From contig NZ_CP163443.1 of NCBI RefSeq assembly GCF_041053055.1, forward strand, positions 9,035,001 through 9,099,000: a stretch of DNA of 64,000 nucleotides, in the 5' to 3' direction. A model generated the notes under the pieces. It did not search any database and was not told the origin of the DNA. It saw nothing but the letters and a program-made list of their open reading frames with translations. Numbering within the stretch: position 1 is the stretch's first letter; every line of letters begins with the position of its first letter. A program made the translations under genes and the position numbers. The stretch comes from Streptomyces sp. R41 (lineage in GTDB: Bacteria; Actinomycetota; Actinomycetes; Streptomycetales; Streptomycetaceae). Of this stretch, positions 35,959-45,153 are shown one piece after another.

Positions 35959-36747
35959 GTGACTCGCACCTTGTCAACCGACCCCGGGCGCCCCGACCAT
36001 CGGTCCATGACGGACGGTCCGGCGCCCAAGTCGGTGCTCGCGCGCGGGGCGGCGCTGCTGCGTGCCTGCGGGGATTCCGAGGGCGCCCTGAGCCTCGCCG
36101 AGCTGGCGCTGCGCACCGGGCTGCCCAAACCGAGCGCGCACCGCCTGATCGGCGAGCTGGTCCGGCTCGGGCTGGTCGAGCGCACTCCCGATGGGCTCTA
36201 CCGCATCGGGCTCGCCCTCTTCGTGCTCGGTCAGTCGGCGCCGTCCGCCCGGGAGTTGCGGGACGCCGCGCTGCCCTACCTGGGGGATCTCCACGAGGAG
36301 ACCCACGAGAACGTGCACCTCGCCGTGCCCGACGGCCCCGACACCCTCTTCCTCGAGAAAGTCACCGGCCGCCGTGCCACCCCGATCGTCTCGCGCGCCG
36401 GAGGCCGGCTGCCCGCGCACTGCACGGCCACCGGCAAGATCTTTCTGGCCCACGATCCGCGTCCGCCGCACGGCGGACTGCCCCGGCTCACCCCGCGCAC
36501 CCTCGTCCTGCCGGGGCAGCTCGCCCGTGACCTCGCCGCGACGCGCGCTCGCGGGTACGGCGTGAACCTGGAGGAGGCCGAGATCGGGGTCTCCGCGGTG
36601 GCGGCGCCCGTCTACGAACGGGGCCGGGGGCCGCGGCCGATCGCGGCGATCTCGGTCACCGGTGGTACGCGCCGCCTGGACATGGACCGGATCGGAGCGC
36701 GGGTGTGTGCGGCGGCCCGTGCCCTGACCCGCACGCTGTCGGCGTGA
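35959..36747 (+). CDS. IclR-family transcriptional regulator
   Basis: About 262 residues from GTG 35959; ATG 36007 would give 246 and is also plausible, since neither has a clear ribosome site. The N-terminal winged HTH (LSLAELALRTGLPKPSAHRLIGELVRLGLVER) and the effector domain (NVHLAVPDGPDTLFLEKVTG, LPAHCTATGKIFLA, GYGVNLEEAEIGVSAVAAPVY) are diagnostic. IclR proteins sense small organic acids and often control the adjacent catabolic gene, here the ThDP decarboxylase. Confidence 0.92.
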   Translation: MTRTLSTDPGRPDHRSMTDGPAPKSVLARGAALLRACGDSEGALSLAELALRTGLPKPSAHRLIGELVRLGLVERTPDGLYRIGLALFVLGQSAPSARELRDAALPYLGDLHEETHENVHLAVPDGPDTLFLEKVTGRRATPIVSRAGGRLPAHCTATGKIFLAHDPRPPHGGLPRLTPRTLVLPGQLARDLAATRARGYGVNLEEAEIGVSAVAAPVYERGRGPRPIAAISVTGGTRRLDMDRIGARVCAAARALTRTLSA

Positions 36748-36757
36748 CGGAGAGTCT

Positions 36758-36930
36758 TTCGCCCCCGCCGCCCCTGCCCATTCCCGTCCCTGGGGCTCCG
36801 CCCCAGACCCCGTTCGCGCGGTTCCCCGCGCCCCTGAAAAGGGGCGCGGGGAACCGCGCAATCTTTTAGCGGGGGGTCTGGGGGCGGCAGCCCCCAGGGG
36901 ACGGGAATGGGCAGGGGCGGCGGGGGCGAA
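36758..36930. repeat. 173-bp nested inverted repeat with a 20-bp perfect core hairpin
   Basis: The core arms are 36816-36835 and 36840-36859, a perfect 20-bp GC-rich stem closed by a GAAA tetraloop. Outer arms (36758-36810 and about 36870-36930) are complementary almost throughout, from TTCGCCCCCGCCG at the left end to CGGCGGGGGCGAA at the right. It lies between the convergent IclR and ABC transporter ATPase genes, so it should terminate both transcripts. The core sequence resembles a dispersed Streptomyces terminator repeat I remember from many genomes. Confidence 0.85.
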
Positions 36931-36958
36931 CACCGCCTGGGCTGTCACCCCGACCCCG

Positions 36959-38476
36959 TCACCCCGACCCCGTCACCCCCGACTGCACCGCCACCGCCAG
37001 CGCATGCTCCGTAAGCCTCTCCCCACGCACCTCACCCACGACCCGCCCCCGCACGAAGACCAGCACCCGGTCACACACCTCGGTCAGCTCCGCCAGATCG
37101 GTGGAGGCGATCAGCACCGCCGCCCCGCCCGCCGCCAACTCACCCACAATGCGATGCATCTCGGCGCGCACCCCCACGTCGACACCTCGGGTCGGATCGT
37201 CGAGGACGACGATGCGGGGGTCCGTGGCGAGCCACTTCGCGAAGACGACCTTCTGCTGATTGCCACCGGAGAGGCGGGCCACCACGTCGTACGGACCGCC
37301 GCGCAGCCGGAGCCGGTCAGTCAAGTCGCCGGTGTGGCGGACGAGTTCGGCACGCGAGGGCAGCATGCCGCCGCGCCCCAGCGCCAGCCAGCTCACCGCG
37401 GTCGCGTTCTCCCACACCATCCGCTCGGCCATCAGCCCGCACCGTTTGCGATCACTGGGCACGAACGCGACCCCCGCGCGCACCGCGGCCCGAAGCGAGT
37501 GCGGCAGCCCCCGGCCGCCCACGTCGACCCGCCCCGCAGAGATCGCCGTACGCCCGCACACCACCTCCAACGCGGCGAGATGGCCCGCCCCCTGCAGTCC
37601 AGCCACCCCCACCACCTCGCCCGAGCGCACCGTGAAGGTGACATCGGCGAGCCGCCCCGGGACGCTGACCTCGGACAGCACCACCGGCGGTGGCCCGTCG
37701 GCGACGGCGCGCGTACGGCGTACGGGCTGGGGAGGCCGGCCACCCAGCATCGCCGTCACGAGCTCATTCACGTCCACGTCCTCCCGTCGCGCCCCGGCCA
37801 GCGCCACCCGTCCGTCCCGCAGCACGGTCACGCGCTGCGCGAAGCGCATCACCTCCTCCAGGAAGTGGGTGACGTACAGGACCGCGATGCCCCTCCCGGT
37901 GAGGGTGAGCAGCACTCGTTCGAGGCGGTCCACGGCGGCGGCCGACAGCGCGGAGGTCGGTTCGTCGAGCACAAGGATCTCGGGGCGCCGCAGCAGCGCC
38001 CGGGCGATCTCGGTCAACTGCTGGTCGGCCAGGGAGAGTTCGCCGAGAATCGTGCTGGGGTCGACGTCGAGTCCGAGCTCGGCGAGGACCGGGCGGGCGG
38101 CGCGGTCCGTGGCGCCCCGGTCGAGCAGGCCGAAGCGGCGATGGGGGTGCCCCCTGGTCGAGCGAAGACGAGAGCTTGAGGGAGGGCCGTAGGGGTAGAG
38201 GTTCTCGCGGACGGTGAGATCGGGAAAGAGGCTCAACTCCTGGGAGACGACGGCGATTCCACCGGCCGGCGCCTCCCGCGCGAGCAGCACCTACCCGTCG
38301 TCGGGCGCCACCGCGCCCGACAGGATCCGTACGAGCGTCGACTTGCCCGCCCCGTTCTCGCCGACCAGGGCGTGGACTTCGCCGCCGCGCAGGCTGATGC
38401 CCGCTCCGTCCAGGGCCTTTACCCCGCCGTACGACTTGACGAGGTCCCGCGCCACGAGCATGTCGCCGTCATTCAT
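36959..38476 (-). pseudogene. Sugar ABC transporter ATP-binding protein, in-frame TAG
   Basis: 506 codons with two ABC cassettes, as in RbsA/XylG-type sugar importers. The first piece (38476-38294) holds [11 protein letters not shown] and Walker [10 protein letters not shown], then stops at TAG 38291-38293. The frame continues at once with GTG (LLAREAPAGGIAVVSQELSLF), with ELSLADQQLTEIARALL, the EPTSALS box, and the second cassette's LSGGNQQKVVFAKWL and DDPTRGVDVG. A foreign segment (SSSRLRSTRGHPH) interrupts the first cassette, matching a dispersed repeat at 38143-38186. As read, the full protein would not be made. The start lies one base after the stop of the binding-protein gene. Confidence 0.8.
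38143..38186. repeat. Dispersed Streptomyces repeat inserted in frame in the ATPase gene
   Basis: About 44 bp beginning GGGGGTGCCCCC and including TCGAGCGAAGACGAGAGC. I recall this sequence type from many Streptomyces intergenic regions. Here it encodes about 14 residues (SSSRLRSTRGHPH) between ENLYPYGPP and RRFGLLDRG, where family members have no insertion. It keeps the frame. Identification as a dispersed repeat is from memory. Confidence 0.6.
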
Positions 38477-38477
38477 C

Positions 38478-39545
38478 TCAGCGCGCGTCCTTCAGGGGCT
38501 TGAGCTGGGCCTGCTGGTCGCCGAGCAGCTTGTCGATGGTCGGCTTGTACCAGTCGTACGCCGCCTTCGCGGACTTCTGCCGCGTGATGATCTCGTCGAT
38601 GTTGGACTTGTCGACGACTCCGCCGGGGGACAGGAACCAGCCCTTCGGCAGCTTGCCGTCGTTGTCGCGCACGGCCTCGATCAGCATCGCCGTGGACAGA
38701 TAGCCCTTGAGGAAGTGCTGCGGGTCGATGGTGACGAAGTTCGAGCCGTCCTTGACCGCGTCGAGGGTCTTGGGGTCGACATCGAAACCGGCCGTGAGCC
38801 AGGTGCCCTTCTCGGCCTTCTTGATCTTGGCGAGGTTGTAGCTGTCGGCGTCGCCGACCCCGAGGAAGGCCAGCGCCTTGGGGTGTGCGTTCACCTGTGC
38901 CGACCAGGAGCTGTAGTTCTGTCCGGGATCGCTGTACGTCTGGAAGGGGCCAAGGACCTTGACGTTCGGGGCCTCCTTCTTGAACGTGTCGGCGATGCCC
39001 TTGGCCCGGTTGTCCAGCACCGGAGTCCCGGGGTTGGGCACGCCGATGACGATCTGCCCCTTCGGATCGCTGCCCAGCCGCTTCAGCGCCTCCTTCGCCA
39101 TCAGCTCGCCGAGCGCGTAATTGTCGTTGCCCACATAGAAGTCGACCTTGCTGCCGTCGGTCGGCGAGGTGTCGAGGGCGACGATCGGGATGCCCTGGTC
39201 GACGGCGCGGGCGGCCGGCCGGGTGAAGATCGGCGGGTCGAGGTTCTCCAGGACGATGCCGTCCTTGGCGCGGGCGGTGAGGTTCTGGAACAGCTGCACC
39301 TAGGCGGGCCCGTCCGTGTTGGGGGGCCCGACCGCCTTGAAGTTCACGTTGCCCTCGTGGCTCGCCGCGCTTTCCGCGCCGAGGACCATCTCGTGGGCGA
39401 AGTTCAGGCTGATGTTGGCCACGGCGATGCCCATATTGAGCTTGCCGTTCTTGCCGCCGGAGCCGTTGCCGCTGCCGCAGCCGGCCGCGGCGAGGAGGGC
39501 CAGCGCGGCGGGCACGGCCAGCAGCGTACGCAATCGGGGGTGCAT
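38478..39545 (-). pseudogene. Sugar ABC transporter substrate-binding lipoprotein, in-frame TAG
   Basis: 356 codons from ATG 39545, with GGAGG 5 bases upstream. Lipoprotein signal (LLAVPAALALLAAAGCGSG) with the lipobox Cys. The mature protein has the periplasmic-binding fold: LNMGIAVANISLNFAHEMV, then after TAG 39300-39302 VQLFQNLTARAKDGIVLEN, DQGIPIVALDTSP, DFYVGNDNYALGELMAKEAL and IVIGVPNPGTPVLDNR. This is the ribose/xylose type. The stop follows residue Ala in GPPNTDGPA and is followed directly by GTG. All remaining parts look intact. Confidence 0.82.
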
Positions 39546-39602
39546 CACGGCCTCCAAACAGGCTCCGAACGGGATCTGAACAGGCACAGGACCGAGGGGA
39601 CT

Positions 39603-40630
39603 TCAACGGCGTCGGCGTCCCGTACGGCGCAGTGCGCTGTCCGCCGCGACCGCGACGAGGATCACCCCGCCCGTCGCGAACGACGTCCAGTTGATGGGTA
39701 CTTCGAAGAAGACGAGCCCGGAGGCGACCACGGAGAGGATCATCGCGCCGGCCACCGCCCCGACCACCGAGCCCGCCCCCCGGCGAGCGGAGTGCCGCCG
39801 ATGATGCACGCGGCGATGGCCTGCAACTCGTAGCCCTGACCGAGCGTCGGGTCACCGGCCCCGTAGAAGGCGAGCGCGAGCGCGGCCGCGCAGGCCGTGG
39901 TCAGCCCGGACAGGGCGAGTGCCTGGATGCGGGTGCGGACGACGGGGATGCCGCTGAACTCGGCGGCGTCGGGGTTGGACCCGATCGCCCGCACCCGCGC
40001 CCCGAACGGTGTCCGGGTCAGCACGACCGCCAGCACCACGACCACGGCGAGCAGCACCCACAGCGCGAACGGAACCCCCGCCGCGTCACCGCCCGCCAGC
40101 GTGAAGAACGAGTCGTCGAGCGGCAGATCGGTGATCTGCTTGCCGTCGGCGAGGGCGAGACCGACGCCCCGGTAGAGCATCAGCGTGCCCAGCGTCACGA
40201 TGAACGACGGCAGCGCGAGCAGCGTCGTCACCAGTGCGTTGAAGACCCCGAGAACGGTCCCGGTGACCAGGACCACCGGGACCGCCAGCCAGGGCGCCGT
40301 CCCCTCCCGCACCAGCAGCGCCCCGACGACCAGACACATCGCGTACGTGCCGCCCACCGAGAGATCGACCTCGCGCATCGCGAGCGCGAAGACCATCCCG
40401 CACGCCATCAGGGAGATGTAGACGGAGTTGTGGGCGGTGGTGAGCAGATTGTCGCTGTCGAGGAAGTCCGGGTACGGGATGCCGATTCCGGCGATCAGCA
40501 GCCCGAGCACGACGAGCACGCCCAGCTCGTCACGGACCAGCCGCCGGGGCAGCGCCCCGAACTGCCGTCGTCCGCCGCCCTCTTCGCGGGCGCGCTCGGC
40601 GTCGTCCACGGCACGCTCGGTCTCTGTCAT
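39603..40630 (-). pseudogene. Sugar ABC transporter permease, frameshifted near the C-terminus
   Basis: About 342 residues once joined. From ATG 40630 it reads through eight or more transmembrane segments typical of RbsC-like permeases (SVYISLMACGMVFALAMREVDLSVGG, PSFIVTLGTLMLYRGVGLALADG) to GYELQAIAACIIGGTPLAGG. In the next frame the expected end follows (GSVVGAVAGAMILSVVASGL, then INWTSFATGGVILVAVAADS). The switch is a run of six C on the plus strand at 39776-39781; a seventh would restore the frame. First gene of the operon, divergent from an SDR gene. Confidence 0.82.
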
Positions 40631-40765
40631 GGGACACGGCTCCCGTACGGCTGGCGCTGGCGGTCGCCCGCAGCGTGGGCTCCGCGAACGCCCGCGGCAA
40701 CACGGCCGTTCCGGCGAGTGGAATGCGCCCTTGCCGAGCGCCTGACGGGTCCTCACACTCGGCGC

Positions 40766-41491
40766 ATGGAGACACGTACCGCCCTGGTGACCGGAGCGGC
40801 ACAGGGCCTCGGGCAGGAGTTCGCCGTCGCGCTGGCAGGGCGCGGATACCGGGTCGCGGGGTTGGATCTCGTACCGCAGCCGGAGACGGCCAAGCGGGTG
40901 CTGGACTACCTGGAGTTGATCGCCGACGTCACCGACGAGCAACAGATCGAGTCGGCGGTGGAGCGTGTCATCGACAGGTTCGGGACGCTGCACGTGCTCG
41001 TCAACAACGCGGGTGTCTACCCTGAGTCGGCCTTCGAGGACACCACGCCCGAGGAGTGGCGACGGATCATGCGCGTCAACCTGGAGGCCCCGTTCCTGGT
41101 GACGCGCGCCGCGTTGCCGCATATGAAGGCGGCGGGCTGGGGCCGGATCGTGAACATCACGTCGGCGGCCGTCCTCACCGCGCCGCCCACGATGGTCGCG
41201 TACGTCTCCTCGAAGGCGGGGCTGATCGGCTTCACGCGCGCGCTGGCCTCCGCCCTGGGGCCCTACGACATCACCGTCAACGCGATCGCGCCGAGCATGG
41301 TGCGCACGGCCACCGCCGAGCGGACCGTCGGCGCGGCCGGCGGCTTCGAGCACGTCCGCGCCCAGCAGGACGTCCCCAGGACCCAGGAGCCGCCCGATCT
41401 CGTCTCCACCCTCCTGTACGTGGTCGACGAGGGCAGCGGCTTCCTGACCGGCCAGACCCTCAATGTGGCAGGCGGGTCCGCCTACTTGTGA
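40766..41491 (+). CDS. Short-chain dehydrogenase/reductase (3-oxoacyl-ACP reductase type)
   Basis: 241 residues from ATG 40766. Classical SDR with TGAAQGLGQEF, NNAGVYPES, catalytic Ser in NITSAAVLT, and YVSSK holding Tyr and Lys, plus the C-terminal FLTGQTLNVAGGSAYL. Unlike the protein at 9806 this one is catalytically complete. It is divergent from the sugar transporter operon by 135 bp, so it may oxidise the imported sugar or polyol. Confidence 0.92.
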   Translation: METRTALVTGAAQGLGQEFAVALAGRGYRVAGLDLVPQPETAKRVLDYLELIADVTDEQQIESAVERVIDRFGTLHVLVNNAGVYPESAFEDTTPEEWRRIMRVNLEAPFLVTRAALPHMKAAGWGRIVNITSAAVLTAPPTMVAYVSSKAGLIGFTRALASALGPYDITVNAIAPSMVRTATAERTVGAAGGFEHVRAQQDVPRTQEPPDLVSTLLYVVDEGSGFLTGQTLNVAGGSAYL

Positions 41492-41544
41492 GGGTTTTCT
41501 GTGCGTCCACCGGCGACGCAACCGGATCCGCCTCGTCCACGTCC

Positions 41545-41550
41545 TAGGCT
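41545..41550 (+). promoter_or_regulatory. -10 element of the lipoprotein gene
   Basis: TAGGCT, a good Streptomyces -10 hexamer, puts the transcription start near 41557. That leaves about 30 bases of leader before GTG 41588, including its GGAGGGG ribosome site, or a leaderless start at ATG 41561. Confidence 0.45.
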
Positions 41551-41587
41551 GCCGTAGATCATGATCACGCCAACGGAGGGGCCGTAC

Positions 41588-42301
41588 GTGCGGTGCACCA
41601 CCAAGCGAGTGCTGCGAGGAGCCGGAGTCGGCGTTCTCGTCCTGTCGCTCGCGCTCACGGGATGCCAGGGCAAGAAGCACAAGAAGAAGAGCCGGGGGTA
41701 CTCGTCCACCTCCCGCAGCCGCACCAACGGCGGTTCGACGGGAGGCGGGTCGCTGACCGGAGCCCGGCAGGCGCAGTCCGTGCTGCCGCCCGCGGACAGC
41801 ATGCCCACCGCCCTGCGCACGGTCACCGAGGCGCTCTCCAGCCGCGCCAAGGCCCCCACGAGCTGCAAGGAGCCGTCCTCGAAATGCAGGAACGCCGTGG
41901 CGCACGGCGACGTCGGCTACAGCGGTTCCGGCGCCGGTGAGGGCGCCCGCTTCGAGGTCATCGTGTACAGCAACGCGAAGGCCGCATCGAAGGCGTTCAA
42001 CGCCTGGGACAGCTACGCCCGCAACCGCACCAGCAAGCTCCAGGTGCTCAACACCCGGACGTACGACGCCGGAAGCGTCACCTTCCAGAACAAGTCCGTC
42101 TCCAAGGAGCACACCCAGGAGACGGTGATCCTCCAGGGGAAGTACATCGGCACCCTGGAGCACCGCGCCGACACCAACTCGGCGCGGTCGGGGGCCTCCG
42201 GCACCCTGACCGGTCTCGCCCAGATGTACGCCGAGCGGCTGCGGCAGCTCGCGGCAGGCGACACACCCACCGCGTCGGCGGCGGGGCTGAAGGTCTCGTA
42301 G
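41588..42301 (+). CDS. Putative lipoprotein
   Basis: 237 residues from GTG 41588, with GGAGGGG 8 bases upstream; ATG 41561 gives a longer N-terminus. The lipobox LSLALTGC predicts a lipid-anchored extracytoplasmic protein. After a Lys/Ser-rich linker comes a compact domain with Cys pairs (SCKEPSSKC) and the FEVIVYSNAKAASKAFNAWDSYARN segment. The family is unknown to me. Confidence 0.8.
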   Translation: MRCTTKRVLRGAGVGVLVLSLALTGCQGKKHKKKSRGYSSTSRSRTNGGSTGGGSLTGARQAQSVLPPADSMPTALRTVTEALSSRAKAPTSCKEPSSKCRNAVAHGDVGYSGSGAGEGARFEVIVYSNAKAASKAFNAWDSYARNRTSKLQVLNTRTYDAGSVTFQNKSVSKEHTQETVILQGKYIGTLEHRADTNSARSGASGTLTGLAQMYAERLRQLAAGDTPTASAAGLKVS

Positions 42302-42316
42302 AGCGGGGGGAGTGGC

Positions 42317-43015
42317 TCAGGACTCCTTGAGCCACTCCCGCAGTTCCTCCTTGAGCGAGCGCTGGAACGTGGTCAGCAGCGCCTGCACCACCAGCGGCTG
42401 CATGTGCGCCGACAGCGACTTCACCGCCGCCACCGACTCCCGCTCGCCCACCGCCTCCCGCAGCAGTGTGGACAGCTCGTGGGCGGCCGCACGCGAGTGC
42501 TCCAGAAGGACCGTGCGCGCCGCGAGGATCGACTCCTGCGCGAGCGGTACGTCGAGCAGTTGTACGCCGAGCCGCAGCAGCCCCGGGTCCACGCGGAAGG
42601 AGTCCGCGGTCCGCTCGATGACGCTCATCGCGGTGAGCCGGTCCAGGTCCCCGTCGTCCAGGGAGCGCCCTGCCCGCCGCTCCAGCTCCTCGCGCGTCAC
42701 GTCCTCCGCCGCGTCGGGCGCCCAGGAGGCCACCACGGCACGGTGGATGGCGAGGTCGTGAGCGCTCAGGCCGGGCGGCAGCTGCGTCAGATAGCGCTCG
42801 ATCGCGGCGAGCGTCATGCCCTGGTGCTGCAGCTCCTCGATGAGTGCGAGCCGGGCCAAGTGCTCCTGGCTGTAGTGGCCCACGCGCCGGGGACCGATCA
42901 CGGGCGGCGGCAACAGCCCCTTGGTGCTGTAGAAGCGGACCGTACGGACCGTGACGCCCGCCCGCGCGGCCAGCTCGTCGACCGTGAGCGTCGGCTCTTC
43001 GGTGTCCGTCGTCAT
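42317..43015 (-). CDS. MerR-family transcriptional regulator
   Basis: 232 residues. The N-terminal winged HTH LTVDELAARAGVTVRTVRFYSTKGLLPPP and the HYSQEHLARLALIEELQHQGMTLAAIERYL coiled-coil are typical. The longer C-terminal domain lacks metal-binding Cys, so an organic effector (perhaps an acyl-CoA or fatty acid) is more likely than a metal. Divergent from the acyl-CoA ligase gene, its probable target. Confidence 0.9.
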   Translation of the reverse strand: MTTDTEEPTLTVDELAARAGVTVRTVRFYSTKGLLPPPVIGPRRVGHYSQEHLARLALIEELQHQGMTLAAIERYLTQLPPGLSAHDLAIHRAVVASWAPDAAEDVTREELERRAGRSLDDGDLDRLTAMSVIERTADSFRVDPGLLRLGVQLLDVPLAQESILAARTVLLEHSRAAAHELSTLLREAVGERESVAAVKSLSAHMQPLVVQALLTTFQRSLKEELREWLKES

Positions 43016-43074
43016 GGCAGGTCCTTGTCTCTCCGGGCTGTGCAGCGATCAGGAGCAGCGGTCGATCCGGTGCA

Positions 43075-43087
43075 ACAGTATTGCTGT
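43075..43087. promoter_or_regulatory. Candidate MerR operator between the regulator and acyl-CoA ligase genes
   Basis: ACAGTATTGCTGT has inverted ACAG/CTGT arms around a 5-bp centre. It lies about 60 bp from the MerR-family start and 65 bp from the ligase start. MerR-type sites usually sit in a long -35/-10 spacer; the exact promoter is not clear. Confidence 0.35.
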
Positions 43088-43151
43088 CTCACCAGTGTTG
43101 TGAAAGCGTCCGGAGCCCGGTGCACCGAGCCGACGGCGCCAGGAGGCGGTC

Positions 43152-44918
43152 ATGACCACGATCCTGCGACTCCCCGGGGAACCCGCCGAACTCACGCTCC
43201 CCGCCCTGCTGCTGCGCAATGCCGAGGACCATGGAGATCTGCCGGCGCTGTCCTGGCGCACGGAGGACGGCTGGGCCACGCTCACCTGGAGCGAGGTGCG
43301 CCGTGAGGCCGCCGTCCTCGCCGCCGGATACGCGGACCTCGGCGTCGAGCGCGGCGAGCACGTCCTCATGATGATGAGCAACCGCCCCGAGCACTGGCTG
43401 AGCGACCTGGCGCTGACACACCTCGGCGCCGTGCCGGTCACCGTCTACGGCACCGCGGCCCCCGAACAGGTCGCGCACATCGCCCGGCACAGCCGCGCCC
43501 GCCTCGCGATCATCGAGGGGGTGCGTGAACTGGCGCGTTGGGAGCCGCTGCTGGAGGACTCCGGCACGCCACTGGAGCGACTGGTCGTCGCCGAGGCGGC
43601 GGAGGCGGGGCCCCATCGGACGTACGACTCCCTCAAGGGGCGGGCGAGCGCCGACGAGGGGCGGGAGACCGCCGACAAAGGCTGGTCCGAGACGCGCTCC
43701 ACCGACCCCCTCACCGTCGTCTACACCTCGGGCACCACCGGCGACCCCAAGGGCGTACGCATCACCCACCGCAAGGTCGTCCTCAACGCGCTCGCGCTCG
43801 ACCGCCTCGTCGAACTCCCCGACCATGTCGAGCACCTCTGCTATCTCCCCTTCGCGCACATCGCCGAGCGCATGCTCGGGATCTATCTGCCGGTGTTCCG
43901 CGCCTCGCATGTGTACCTGTGCGCGGAACCCACTCAGGTGGCCGCGATCGCGCGAGAACTGCACCCCGCGCAGTTCTTCGGGGTCCCGCGCGTGTGGGAG
44001 AAGCTCGCCTCCGCCGTACGGGCCGCGCTGGCCGGGCTTCCCGAGGAGCGGCGCCGGGCCGTGGAGGCCGCCAGGGAGACGGCACGCGCGCGCGTGGCCC
44101 GTCTCGAACGGGGCGAGGAGCCGTCCGCCGAGCTGGAACAGGCGTACCGCGCGGCGAAGGAACAGGTGCTCGACCCGATCCTCGCCCTTGCCGGATTCGA
44201 CCGACTGACGTGGACGGCGAGCGCCTCGGCTCCGATGCCGCCGGACGTCGTGGACTTCTGGGCGGGCTTCGGCTTCGCGATCATGGACGCGTGGGGGCTG
44301 ACGGAGACGATCGGGGTCGCCACCACCAACAGTCCCACCGCCTTCCGGCTCGGTTCGGTGGGCAAGCCCCTGGACGGCCTGGAACTCCGCCTCGCCGAGG
44401 ACGGCGAGATCTTCGTACGGGGTGCGACCGTCTTCGACGGCTATCTGTGCGCGGACGGCTCGGTCGAGGACGCCCGTGACGCCGACGGCTGGTTCGCCAC
44501 CGGTGACATCGGGCGGATCGACCAGGACGGCTTCCTCTGGCTCACCGACCGCAAGAAGGAAATGATCGTGACCTCGACGGGCAAGAACGTCTCGCCCGCG
44601 CTCGTCGAGAACGCGCTCAAGGAGCATCCCTTCGTGGACCAGGCCTATGTGCACGGCGACGGGCGTTCCTACCTGGTGGCCCTGCTTGTCCCGGACCCGT
44701 CGGCGGCGACCGACCCGGCAGCGCTGCAGGACGGCATCGCCCGCGCCGTGGAGCAGGCGAACGCGCGCCTCAGCCGCACCGAGCAGATCAAGCGCTACCG
44801 GGTGCTCGACCGCGAGTGGAGCCCGGAGACCGGCGAGCTCACGCCCTCGCTCAAGCTGCGCCGCAGGGCGATCCGGGAGCGCTACGGGCACGTGATCGAG
44901 GAGCTTTACACCCCTTGA
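43152..44918 (+). CDS. Long-chain fatty acid-CoA ligase (AMP-forming)
   Basis: 588 residues from ATG 43152 with AGGAGG upstream. Adenylate-forming enzyme that activates fatty acids to acyl-CoA. Motifs are VVYTSGTTGDPKGVRITH (P-loop), YLPFAHIAERM, AWGLTETIG and the adenylation hinge GDIGRIDQDGFLWLTDRKKEMIVTSTGKNVSP. Related to the FadD15-like group. Imperfect copies of its 3' end follow in the intergenic space. Likely controlled by the divergent MerR-family gene. Confidence 0.93.
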   Translation: MTTILRLPGEPAELTLPALLLRNAEDHGDLPALSWRTEDGWATLTWSEVRREAAVLAAGYADLGVERGEHVLMMMSNRPEHWLSDLALTHLGAVPVTVYGTAAPEQVAHIARHSRARLAIIEGVRELARWEPLLEDSGTPLERLVVAEAAEAGPHRTYDSLKGRASADEGRETADKGWSETRSTDPLTVVYTSGTTGDPKGVRITHRKVVLNALALDRLVELPDHVEHLCYLPFAHIAERMLGIYLPVFRASHVYLCAEPTQVAAIARELHPAQFFGVPRVWEKLASAVRAALAGLPEERRRAVEAARETARARVARLERGEEPSAELEQAYRAAKEQVLDPILALAGFDRLTWTASASAPMPPDVVDFWAGFGFAIMDAWGLTETIGVATTNSPTAFRLGSVGKPLDGLELRLAEDGEIFVRGATVFDGYLCADGSVEDARDADGWFATGDIGRIDQDGFLWLTDRKKEMIVTSTGKNVSPALVENALKEHPFVDQAYVHGDGRSYLVALLVPDPSAATDPAALQDGIARAVEQANARLSRTEQIKRYRVLDREWSPETGELTPSLKLRRRAIRERYGHVIEELYTP

Positions 44919-45153
44919 ATCAAAGGAGCTGTACGCCTCTGACCGGTGGCGTTACACCTCACGATCAGCCCCTGTACACCCCTTGATCACCATGTGAGAT
45001 GTGCCGCTATGTGACGTGCGCCATCGCATACGGGGTGATCTCTGGGGGAAGGTGCCGCCTTGGTCTGTGCCGCGTCAGGGGCGGCACGGGCCGAGGAACA
45101 TCCGGACACCCGCGCACCCAGTGCGTCGGGCGCACCAGAGAGTGGATCCACCC

